A stretch of DNA of 64,000 nucleotides from Pegea sp. RAD2-039 (lineage: Eukaryota; Chordata; Thaliacea; Salpida; Salpidae). Positions 27,473 through 38,631 of the stretch are shown here, piece after piece; the first letter of the stretch is position 1; every line of letters begins with the position of its first letter. Location: assembly GCA_034620365.1 (NCBI GenBank), contig JAQGEQ010000161.1:744001-808000 (forward strand), in the 5' to 3' direction. The translations under genes and the position numbers were made by a program. Under the pieces are notes generated by a model. The model searched no databases. It saw only the letters and a list, made by a program, of their open reading frames with translations, and was not told where the DNA came from.

Positions 27473-27985
27473 TAATCAATTTTAATAAAAGAGTAATTCT
27501 AAAAAGTATTTATAAAATCCTACATGATTCACAAGTTAAACAATTCGAAAGTTTCTACTTCTGATCATTTTAAGTGTAAATGATTAATTAAGTTTTTATT
27601 GTTCATGTAAAAGCATATTAATCGATTTCAATTTCAAATATCATATTTTATGTTATAAATCTTTAATTAATACTGGAAGAATATTTGATTATAATAAAAA
27701 ATCTTATCTAACTTGTTCAAATAATATATGACAAAAACTAATTAGTTATAAAAGGTAAAAATTCTCAAAATATTCTATGAAAATATAAAAATGTAAAGTA
27801 TATCTAAAAAAAATAATTCAATTCAATTTTATAAGAAAACCTCAAGTTGATATTAAAGTTATTAAAGAAATTTATTTCTGAGATAAGTAAAAGAAAGTTA
27901 ATAAAGATAAAGTTCGAATATTTGTGAAATAAAACAATTAACATTTTTAAAGATTAATAAAAAGTGTTTCAACTTTCTTGTATCT

Positions 27986-30900
27986 TTATCGAAAAGCAAA
28001 ACTACTTCTAGTCATTGGGCTGCGATTTTCTTCATATAGCTCTTCACCAACCTCCTCTTCTTCTGAATCTTCATTTTGGATCCGTTCATTAAAGTTATCA
28101 GAATGAAGAGGAGCCCCTACAGCATGATAAACATTTTCTAATGTCCTCATATTGACGAAAAACGACATCATGATATTTGGAATTTTCTGTTTTAGTTCTT
28201 GTACCAGTTGATAAGCCTTTAACAAACAAGTAAGAATGAAAATAATTTAAGACATCTTAATCAGTTTTTACTTCAAATTGAAATGACTTTTTGTTAAATA
28301 TAATAAAACTGAAATTACCTTCTGATAATTTTGCTGAGAAGCATAATGTTCAATTAGCAAGGAATATATGTCACCATATCTAACAGATGAGTTCAAATCA
28401 GGCTCTGCCAACAAGCTTAAACATTGTTTGATTCCATCTTCTCTATCATTTTCGAAAAGTCTTCAATACAAAGTATTTTCAAATTGAATAATTAAACTTT
28501 TTTCACAGATTGAATTTCTACAGACAGTATGTAGCTTACAATTTCGCTATTTTCAAACATACCTTCTAGTTGTAATAAACTTTTTAATCAAAGCAATTTT
28601 GGATTTCAGTTCAGTTATTTTATCTTCTTTTTTAGACTGATCTGAAGTTTTTGCTTTTGTCAAACATTTAAAAGCTTCAGTTAATGCACCAACAGCCTTT
28701 TCATAGTTCTGATACTCATCAATTTCAACCTATTAATTTTGATGGAAACAAATTTAATTTAAAGATTTTATGAAATACTAACCTGAGCACAAGCATCATA
28801 AAAGTTTGCTAGTGAATCATAAGCTTTCCCTTTTGTATAAAATGTGATAATATTCTTCATCACTTCAGCTTCTTTCCTCCAATCTAACGACTGCAAATAA
28901 TTAGCTGCCATCACATAAATATTTCTTTGCTTTGATGCTCCAGCAAAGAACACAATTCTTTCAGTATCTCCTGATTTTAGAAGCGCTTTCATTGCCTAAT
29001 AGTAAGAATTTTTAACAAACTCGTGAGTAGGAATTTTATCGTAAATTACTTTGTCACGAACTCCAGCTTGAGTATATTTCTTGCAAGCTAAATGGTAACT
29101 TCCCTGTTTCATACAACAATCAGCTAATTTAATCAAGAGCTCGTCTCTACAATCAAAAGACGTAAGTCGAAATAAATAGTTTGTTGTAAGACCAACCTAC
29201 CTTTCTTTAGAATGGAAAGCTCGGTCTTTTGGTACTGTCAACTTTTCAACTAAATCTTCATCTAACTGAACATTATTCTCACTACAGATTTCAATTGCTT
29301 CAGTGAACTGCAAACAAAAATTGAACAAATTAAACCACACAAGGCTAACTCGCCAACAATTTCTATCTTTCAAATAAAAACACCTTTTTGGCAGAAACTA
29401 GTAACCCAACAGCCCTGTCATGCTGTCCATGTTCAGTGAAAAAGTCAGCACATCTAGCTAACAGTACAGGGTCGGTTTTATCATTTAAACTACTTGAAAT
29501 TGATTCTAGTGCCGAGAATTGTTCATGTTCAAACGCAAGCTCAATCGCTTTGGAGAAGTTGCCGGCCTGAAGCAAAACAGTTTTACAAACTTCAAAAATT
29601 ACTTACAAAATAACCTTTTGATATAACATTATGGCTTTATCAATGGTTTCTGTTTGGTTTTCATAGTATCTTGCTGCCTCAATCATATCAGCAGGTGAAC
29701 TCAACAAAGCCAAGTTCATCAATTGATCTTCAAAACCATGTTCCTAATTCCACAACAAAATTAATCAACTTTCAAATCAAATCAAACAAAATACTTTGCA
29801 AATTCGAATAGCATTTCCATAAGCTAATGCTCGTGTAAAGAAGTGGATAGCTTGCTTGATGTCTTCATTTTGTTCATATTGACGAGCAAGATGAAAGCAA
29901 GCTGCTCGATCTTCATATTCATTCGCAATCTCAGCAGCCTTCAATATCAAACAACTTTAGAATTGTAAAAGTTTAATTACTCAACAAACTTTATCTAATT
30001 GTCCGAGGAAGCTGTACACACGGACAAGAGAAAGAGGATCTGATGCCTGTTTATAGAATTTTAAAGCTGAGTCCATATCTCCGGTAGATTCCATATACTG
30101 CGCCCACCACTTTCGAAACTTGCTGTAAAAAGGCATTCACTTGAATGTCAATTTCAAATATCTTTTACCGATCCTTAGACTTCATGATATACTCTTCAAG
30201 AGTTTCTGGTTCATCAAATAACATCCGAGGGACTTCGAAATGATGAGTCCCTGACTTTTCGTAGCTTAGAAGAAAGACGTAAAAGAAAGAAGTTGTTATA
30301 GAGGACACTAACTGTGAAATTGCTTCTGGTAACTCTCCAATTGTTTCTAAATGCTTGGCGTAGTTGTAGTAAGTAGTTCGTAGGTGGATGCGATCATAAA
30401 CTTCTGCTGCTTCAAGAGCCTTTAAAGATCACAGTGATGAAGAGCAAATATTTGATCCTAATTACCTTCTCCCATTGACCAGTCGCTTGATAGAAGTTAT
30501 TAAGGAGATCAAAACGAGAAGATTCGATGTACAGCTTCTCAGCTTCATCCTTTAAAACATCACCTTAATCCTAATCTTCACCACAAATTAGTCTCTCACG
30601 TTCATCTTTAGTTCCACAGCTAATCTTGCCACTCTTGCATTTTTTTCTGGCTCCTTTTCTGCCTCTCGAATTGCCCTTACTCCTCTTGCATGCCCCATCC
30701 TAGCAAGACACACTTGAGCAACATCCAATCTTTTCGATTTTACACACATCTTTGCCATACTCTCCCAAACACGTGATCTAAGAGATGAAGATTTAGAAAG
30801 ATTTTTTTGATCTTTGTTTTTTGGGACCCTTTGATTAGTTTGATGGATTTGAAGGCTTCATCCATATCTCCAGCAGTTAGATGAAAACTGAAGTTCAGCA

Positions 30901-33900
30901 TCGACTTCAGAGTTGATTTATCATCCGAATCAAGCCCCACAAAATCCTTCATTGTCCTCCGAGACACACTCCACTTAAAAAGAAGATTAGAATGAATTGA
31001 ATGGAGATCAAAAACACGTTTTTACTTTTTCTTTTTCTTTGAAACCAGCTGTCTATAAAAGAATCAAAACTCGTGAAGAAAAATCTTCAAGAATTTCCTG
31101 GGAGTCTTACTTTAGGTGTGAAGTAGAAGAAAGGAACTTTTAAACCAATCAACAAGTTTTCTTCTTCCTCTTTCTTCTCAAATGCATCTTGTAGCATCAA
31201 CCCATGATCTTGTGTGCTGAACAAAGACACAACAATCGCTTCTGCCTGAAACATTTAAAAGATGGAAGATTTGAAACAAGCAATTTGAACTGACAGTTAG
31301 TTTAGGTTTCTTCTGAACCGCCTCTTTATCTCTCTTCGCGTTTTTATCTCGCTTTTTATCTGTCTCTTCATGATCATCACTAATTTGTGCCTCACAAGAA
31401 AGCAATCTGCTTTCAGTTACATCCCAGTGAACAGAGATCGGGTATCTTCCTGAAATTTCCCATGCTGCATCAAGTTTGCTCCTAAAAGACACAAAGCTGT
31501 AGAAAGATGAGATCCCAGAAGGATTAAAGAGACTGACTGCTCCATATCAGATTTAGATCCTGAAAAATCTGACATTTCATCTTCATCATTAAGTCCTGAT
31601 GCAAAATCAAAACTGTGCAGCTTATTCACTTCTGTATCATAAACATATAATCTCGAATCTGGTACCCCATTATCCTAAAAACATTTGATCACAAGAAAGA
31701 TCTTGTCAAGATGAACAAGATTTACTTTTGTGCAAAGAATTGCAATTTTAGTTCCATTTGGACTACAAGAAAGATAGAAAATGTCGCCAAAATCGTCGAT
31801 AGACTCACTTAAATGTTTACTTGTACTAAAAGGTTTTGCATCTCTGTGAAAATCAAGTTAATAGCTACAAAGTACAAGCTGGTAGTTTGAAACCTTCTTG
31901 AAAGATCGTATACACGAATACAACCAATATCAGTACCAACTACTAGAAAGTTGCCAGTAGTTGATAGCATGACTGGCTTGCCCTCCTTCTCTTGCATGGT
32001 TAGAAGCTGCTTCACCGTCCCCTACACCAATCATTCAAGATCGTGAAGATCAAGTAAGAGATCTACCTGGAAGTTGCGAACTAATATCTTCATCTGTTCT
32101 CCTTTTTCTTTATCAATTGAAAAGAAACTTTGATCGTGAAGTGCAGAGCAGAAAGAATTACAAGTGAACGATCCTTTAAGAAATTAAAGATTTTTTAAGA
32201 ATCTCACTGCTGCAGTGTTCTTTACCTATATGCTGGTATTTTGACGATGAAGTTATTTCGTAGACTTCTACAGTGTTGTTGTTCCATACCGCTAAATGTT
32301 CCTTTAAAGAGTTAAATGATCTAAAATGTTACTTGGTGGTTAACAAGACTGTTGTATATATAAATAATTTTTGTAAAAAGTAATAAACAAATAAACTGTA
32401 GAAGAAATTTCTCTTTTTTATTTAAATATTAGAAAAGAAAACTTTTTTATTTAATAAAATTTTGAAAAGAGCTTTAAATTATAAATTGATTTTAGTATCA
32501 GTATTGACAGAGGTTTTTTAAATAAGAAGTTCTCTCAGTAAAATTGTCATCTAAATCATACTTCCTTAAATGAGATTAATTTGATTATGAAATAAGATTC
32601 GAGTTTACTAATGTTAGTAAAAGCAACAAATAAACATTTGTTGAAAATAGACTAACTGAAGAAATATCCATTCCATTAAAAGCAATTTGTGTGTTAATTT
32701 CTAAATGATTTGTATTTTCATTGATTTGTGATATATTCTTTTCAGGAGATAGATTAAGACCTAGTAAAGATTAATCAATTATCATAAAAAATGAAACTTT
32801 TCAATTAATTTCTGCTTTAACCTGATACATCAAGTTCATCATGATTTTTAATTCCGATGAAATCTACAACGAGTTGTTGTTTTCCAGTTTGAGTAGCTAC
32901 TAGCATATTAGATATGCAAGAATTCACTTTTTGCTCTGTTATCAACCAAGCTGTTGATTGAGAAGTTATAGCTGCAGTCGCCATTGTAGGATTCCACTAG
33001 AAGTAAAAGAATTATTATGATTATAAGTAATTAAAAGATTGGTATTAACAAACTTGGATTTTTGCAGGGCAAACTTTGAGGCTTATGACAGGTAATAACC
33101 TCCAATAGTCTTCAGGTTCTCTTTTCTCTTTCTTGTTTCCTCGTTGGTAAACCCAAACAGCTAAATTACTTCTATCAGTAGTAGCAGCGATATAACCTGA
33201 CAATTTTCTACGACTTTTGATTGTATCAAATGTAAGATGTTTAAAAACTAAAATGTAAACTTAGTTTTATCGAAAAATAAATATTTTAAATCTTTTTGCT
33301 TAAAACTTTGCAATAAAATACTTTCACATTTATCAAAGGTTTGATAAATCATTTTTCGACTTCTTATGTCACTTTTTTACCTCGACAAACCAAATAGTCA
33401 ACAGTTGTTATTCGTTCACTTGATGAAAATCCACAATCATCAGATAAGGGCAAGGAGAAGTTATCACCACTTTTGACGTCCCATAATCTTTTTGACAATA
33501 ATTTTGAAAAAAGGATTAGATTTAGATAATAACTTATTTCACATAAACAAAATTTAGATGAAATATTTTTATGAAATAAATAATAAAACAAGTTACCTTA
33601 GAGAGTGATCGGATGTTGCAACAGCCAATAAACTTCTTCCAATCCAGCAAATTTGGGAGCTTGACCCTTCTCCGCTAAACTTTACTCTTTCTACTTCTTC
33701 AGGCTTTTCATTTTCATCAAATTTACATTTAACCACCTGAAAATGGATGAAAATGAAAAATTGATGGAAATTGAAAAATTGATGGAAATTGAAACGATTT
33801 AAGATTAAAAACCTGAAGATCAGATGATACTACAATCAAATATTTTCCATTCTTTGAATGTAATATTTGTTTAATTGAATGATCAAGTGACAAATGCTTT

Positions 33901-35253
33901 TCAATGTCACCCTTTTCATTTACTGAATAAACTTTACCTAAAATTAAAAAACAAAAAACTCAGCAATTTCAGTAGTTAAAATTTGTCTATTCCAAAACTA
34001 TTTAGAAATAAAACATTAAACTGACCATCATCTGTTCCAATAAAGAAGGATTCTCCTTCTTTGTGAGGAACCTTCATCCTTGAGTTAAACTCTGATTTAA
34101 ATCCTGCAAGTATATCAAGAGCTGCTTGATCTCCATCAACTGCTGCTTTTGCTAAATTTGTAATACTGAAAAAGATCATTCATCATGAGTCAGGGATAGT
34201 TTTCAAATCTGTAAACTTTTTTTTAGTTTCTATTTAGTTTTTTCATACTTATAATTGAATCAAAATATTGTTGTAAACTGAAGATATGTTTTACTTGTTA
34301 CCTATTAGCAATTAGTTGAAACAAAACAGTTGAAAATAAAACAATTAAAAAGGATACAATAAATAAAACTAATTCTAATCTTTACAAAATAACTTTTTAT
34401 ATTAGAAATATGGAATTTTAAAAACACTCAAATATAAATCAATAGAGCAAAAATTAAAACAACTAAGCTATTTTACATGAAATAATATAAGCAAAAGACG
34501 AAACAATTGTAATATTAAATCCACCTTATATGAGATAAATGGCCATGAACCTTTGAAACACAATCAGTAATAATTGATTGAAAATTATTTCGAAACATTG
34601 GATTTGGTTGACATTTACCAAAACTGTCAATTTTCCAGGTTGCAAAATTTCCATCCTATTAAGATTTAAGTTAATTATATTCAAACATAAACTATAAATC
34701 CTACCTTATCACCTGACCCTAATTTAGACCCACACCATACAAGAACTTTAATGGGATTATTATGAATAGTTGTAATTTCATGAATAGTTTGGTCTTGATT
34801 ATTCCAAACAAATAATTCACCAGATGACCAACCAACTGCTAATAGCTGTCTTTCAGTATGCCATGAGAATGATGTGACTTCAGCTTTTTTTTCTAACTCT
34901 GGTTTACAAGTTATTTTTCTTCCCTATTTCATAATTTATTAAATTAAAACGAATGACAATTGTATACCTCATAAGCCACACAAAAAAAAGAAAAATTTAA
35001 AACTGCTTAAATTATATGGGTCCTATTATACAATCATTATTTAAAATTATTGTATCAAAAAATAAAGCTACAAAAATTAATTATAATGAAGGTCATGATA
35101 TGTTTTACTTACGATTCTGTTGTATATATAAAAAGTTCCACCATTGTTCCATTTATAAGCAACAGCAAGAATATTTTGTTGCTTATGCCATGACAATAAT
35201 GTAGCTGTAGAATTTGAAGGGCTTTCTAATTCATTATCAAAGTAAAGAGACAT
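27986..35253 (-). CDS. IFT140: IFT140, intraflagellar transport complex A subunit
   Basis: IFT140 is a core IFT-A subunit for retrograde transport in cilia and for moving membrane proteins into cilia. I could place 33 coding exons with consistent phases, giving about 1,498 aa (human about 1,462). Exons: 35113-35253, 34705-34923, 34525-34655, 34026-34165, 33813-33937, 33597-33736, 33381-33487, 33054-33196, 32822-32996, 32657-32760, 32226-32301, 32067-32173, 31894-32021, 31726-31843, 31538-31674, 31295-31481, 31111-31245, 31026-31052, 30828-30973, 30600-30777, 30466-30549, 30313-30419, 30169-30264, 29990-30122, 29795-29938, 29615-29743, 29384-29566, 29201-29307, 29050-29146, 28783-28995, 28563-28729, 28319-28460, 27986-28216. 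The N-terminal half is WD40 propellers ([18 protein letters not shown]); the C-terminal half is TPR-like helices ([34 protein letters not shown]). It ends in an acidic tail. The start is ATG 35253; an AG just upstream may mark a 5' UTR exon. Confidence 0.96.
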
Positions 35254-35949
35254 ATTTGAGACAATAATTCTGAAGAACAAAAATAAAAGCTGTTTAAATT
35301 AAAACAAAATATTATAAGAGCATATAAAGAATTTTGCGGATACTCATAAACATTTAAAAAAATAATTTCTTGTTAAATTACAATTTTAAGGTTATAAATA
35401 AAACCATTAAAAGTAAACAAAGGAATAAAAAAACCTTAAGAAAAATTTTATAAAAATTAAAGATTGGAACTTAAAAAATATAATCCAGCTACGATTAAAT
35501 GGTGTAAATCAATTGTTAGTTACTAAGTTTAATTAGTACCTTCAATAATAAAGATAGAAAAATAAATAATTTGCAGTAATAAAGTTGTAATTAAGTTTAA
35601 AAGCTATAAATATTATTAAAAATCAAGTCTGGTACTAAAGTTAACAAATTGTTGTTATCAAAAATGCATAAAATAATAATAGAAACATAATTCACAACAA
35701 CTTGCATAGTAAAAACGAAATTAACATGAGGTTAGACAGTTAAAATATTTCGGTTCATGTTGTTGATGCGTGACGAGAAGTTTGGTTAAGTCTAGCGGTT
35801 GTACAGTAATTTAGTAAAGTTGACTAAATAAGAAATTGGTTTATTTAGTATTTTAGAATTTATAAAACTTTAATTTCAGTTGCAGTAATAAAACTGTCCG
35901 TGTATAATGTTAAAATAAGTGATATCTGTAAAAAGTATTATATACAAAC
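35254..35949. other. IFT140 upstream region
   Basis: Probable promoter and 5' UTR of IFT140. A minus-strand acceptor (TTCTTCAG, about 35272) suggests a non-coding first exon, perhaps in the less AT-rich patch at 35740-35820. No RFX X-box could be defended. Confidence 0.35.
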
Positions 35950-37412
35950 AAGAAAGGGTGCTTGGAAAGACCTCTCGCCAATCGAAATTCGCACAAATAA
36001 TACCTATTATATATAGATAAGTTGGAAATATAAAAAAATATACGTAATACATGGCATTGCAGTAGATTCCATTCAATATAAAAGTCATAGGAAAGCAGTC
36101 ATAGGAAGCAAAAAGGAATCACATCTTAGAAATGACAATTGTGGCAATATTATAACGGTTCAACTTCGGCTTAAGCAGCACAAGTGATTCTGAAATGACA
36201 ATGTCTGATGGTAGCTGGTTCTAAGCACTATTTATGCAGTATGAGAAAAAATTGCTCCTATTAACGTAACAGGTCATATGGACTTATAAAGGTGTAATGT
36301 GTGTCGTCTGAGTTCATATAACTTGAGGGAAGGACTAATGGAAAAGAAAGCATCGAATTTAAGGTCAACTAAATCGTAAATAATTTTAAAAATAAGAATT
36401 AAGTCGTATTTAACTCGTCGAATTTCCAAAGTATCTAAATTGAAGAAGCTGAGACGATGTTTATAACTACCATATTTAATATTAAATTTCCTTCATACTA
36501 ATCTCGTAAATATTGACTGAACAGATTCAATTTTTTTGATATCACTAACTTGATATGGCATCTATGCACTAACATTGTATTCAAGCATTTGACATACGTA
36601 CAATTTAAAAAGATTGATAAAGAAGCATGTATTCTTAGAATTTAAAGTTTTTATATTAGAGTAAACATGACTATACGATTTTTGAAGATTTTAGAAACAT
36701 AATTGTGCCATTTTAAATCAGACGATAATAAGGTAATAGGATCAGTTCTAGGTCCGACGAATTTCGTGGAATAATAAGTTCATTGATGAAGTATTGATTT
36801 AAGGAATTTGCAGTTGGCTTACGAGAAAAAGTTATAAGTTCAGACTTTGTTAGCTGGATTCTGAGCTGCCAATTCGTAGACCAGTTTTCTACAGTGTTTA
36901 GTGCAGTTTGACGTTTTGAAGGATTACAAGATAATAGCTTGATTTCATCTGGATACACAAACACTCTGACATCATCTACTGCTACTAATCTTCTGATGAG
37001 GTCTTCAATGAAAATTAAAAAGAGAAGGGGACCCAGAACAAGACCATGAGGGACACCACTAGTGATTTGACTTGGAGTTGATAAAGTTCTTTCTACACGA
37101 GTTTGTTGGGTTCTACCTGATAATCTTCAATCCACTGTAAGATAAAGCTGTTGATTATTAAGTTTTCCAATACAGTAACGAGCTTAGTGTGTGGGACAGA
37201 ATCAAACGCTTTAGCAAACTCGAGACATAAGATGTCACAAGGAGTATTACTTTCATAATGGGCTGTAAGCTCATTAAGAAAAGTGAGATGTTGAGTCAGG
37301 GAAGATTTCCCTTTCACAAAGCTATGCTGGACATCAGATATTATATGCTGCTCCATCAAATGACTGGTCACATGGTTGTGAATGATATGATCTTCAGTTC
37401 TAAAGATAAATC
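35950..37412 (-). mobile_element. Truncated LINE copy with broken reverse-transcriptase ORF
   Basis: This copy covers the middle and C-terminal part of a CR1/Jockey-like reverse transcriptase plus 3' UTR. Visible RT blocks are FVKGKSSLTQHLTFLNEL, LEFAKAFDSVPH (motif A), GLVLGPLLFLIFIEDL (motif B region) and VYPDEIKLLS (motif C). The usual catalytic LDF and YADD are changed to LEF and YPDE, and the frames are interrupted, so it is inactive. The C-terminal 300 bp and 3' UTR are more diverged. A degraded 3' hairpin lies at 35952-35976. Similarity to the copy at 49.6-52.0 kb stops near 37412. It lies upstream of IFT140. Confidence 0.9.
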
Positions 37413-37862
37413 AAGAAAAACAAATTCAAAGTTGAAATATATAATAAAAATAAAAATATATTAAAAGATTTTTTGATTTGTTCACTCTATATCAACAATC
37501 ATCATTTATAAAATCTTTGGCAGCTTTCAAAAAATCACTTCGTTGGTGTAACTTTATACATTGAAGGTGTGACATATTTCATGCTTTAGATCTACCTTTT
37601 TTTCAACTGATTTGATAATCAAATAAGTTTCAATAGCTTTGTATTTAGTTACAATTGTTCGCATAATTCATCCGGTTATTTGCTTCACCTTTGATAAATA
37701 TGGAACAATTATAATTTTTTTTCTAATATCTTTGACTCAAACTTAATGATCAAAAGTTTTTAGAACGAATTTAATAACCTTTCTTTTCAGTATGGTCCTT
37801 AAGCAGGTACCTTATAAGAAGTTACCATTGTTAAAACAAAAGGACCTTAAAGTAAAGTTGTT

Positions 37863-37898
37863 AAGTCACGTAATAATCACGTTATCAAGTTACGTAAT
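37863..37898 (+). promoter_or_regulatory. Two near-identical ACGTAAT boxes 24 bp apart
   Basis: AAGTCACGTAAT (37863) and AAGTTACGTAAT (37887) resemble bZIP (CREB/PAR) half sites and sit about 160-190 bp upstream of the stefin start codon. A second tandem motif (AATATATTCAGTAT repeats) lies at about 37930-37960. Promoter function is inferred from position only. Confidence 0.3.
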
Positions 37899-38055
37899 TA
37901 TCAACAGTGCGTGGTCACTTCCTTCCAGGAATATATTCAGTATGAATATATATTCAGTATAGCATTCAGTGGGCTTTAACAAATTTGTGTTATAAATTCA
38001 ATTCAAGAATTATTCACTTTGCAACAGGTAAAAAGCACTGAGTCAAAGTCGAAGA

Positions 38056-38554
38056 ATGGACGGCGAGTTACTAGAGGTTAATTCGGATGTTAGGGATATT
38101 TGTTATCAGGTTTGTGGTATAAAAAATGACTAATAAGCTTTTTGCTTTGTCAGATATCTATTTGTCTCTAGGTAAAACATAAAGTTGTAGAAAAAATTAG
38201 TAGAAATTTTCAGCAGTTTCACCCTTATATTTACAAATCCTATAAGATAAAAGAAAATAATGTTGGAATCGGAACTAATTACAAAATATGGGTAAAGTTT
38301 TCATCAATTTGAAGATTATTATAAAAAATTGATATTAGGTTGATTGTGGAGAAGTGAAAGTGAAAATCGAAGTTTTTCAGCCACTCCCTTCAACAACAAG
38401 TCAACCTGTTTTAATTCATGCGAAAGTAGATGTAAGTTGTTACAACATCTTTCAAAGTTTCACGTTGTTATATAATTTAAAAGTTCTTAATATTATTCTA
38501 AATCGTAATCAAACTGATGTTTATTATTTATATGTGCAGCGTGATAAGAGTTAA
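38056..38554 (+). CDS. Stefin (type 1 cystatin-like) cysteine-protease inhibitor
   Basis: Stefins are cytosolic inhibitors of papain-like cathepsins, about 100 aa, without a signal peptide. Four phase-0 exons: 38056-38109, 38172-38291, 38339-38431 and 38540-38554, giving 93 aa; human cystatin B is 98. The family pattern is clear: an amphipathic helix (VKHKVVEKISRN), the central GTNYKIWVDCGE, which corresponds to the GTNYFIKV region of cystatin B, and the second-hairpin segment VFQPLP. The usual QxVxG inhibitory loop reads NVGIG, with Asn replacing Gln and Gly replacing the second Val, and the N-terminal Gly is not evident, so inhibitory strength is uncertain. The last coding exon is only 15 nt (RDKS-stop), so the tail is shorter than usual; a missed exon is possible. 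It lies between LINE copy 1 and the BAR-RhoGAP gene. Confidence 0.82.
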
Positions 38555-38625
38555 TGTCAACATCAATCTTAATTGTAGCGTATATGCTCCCATATGATAC
38601 AATATGAATGATAACAAATATCCTA

Positions 38626-38631
38626 AATAAA
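38626..38631 (+). terminator. Polyadenylation signal of the stefin gene
   Basis: AATAAA lies 72 nt after the stop codon, a normal 3' UTR distance. Confidence 0.5.

Noticed and set aside
36713-37371. Two open frames treated as a host gene.
   Set aside because: They are parts of an interrupted LINE reverse transcriptase with a second copy at 49.6-52.0 kb.
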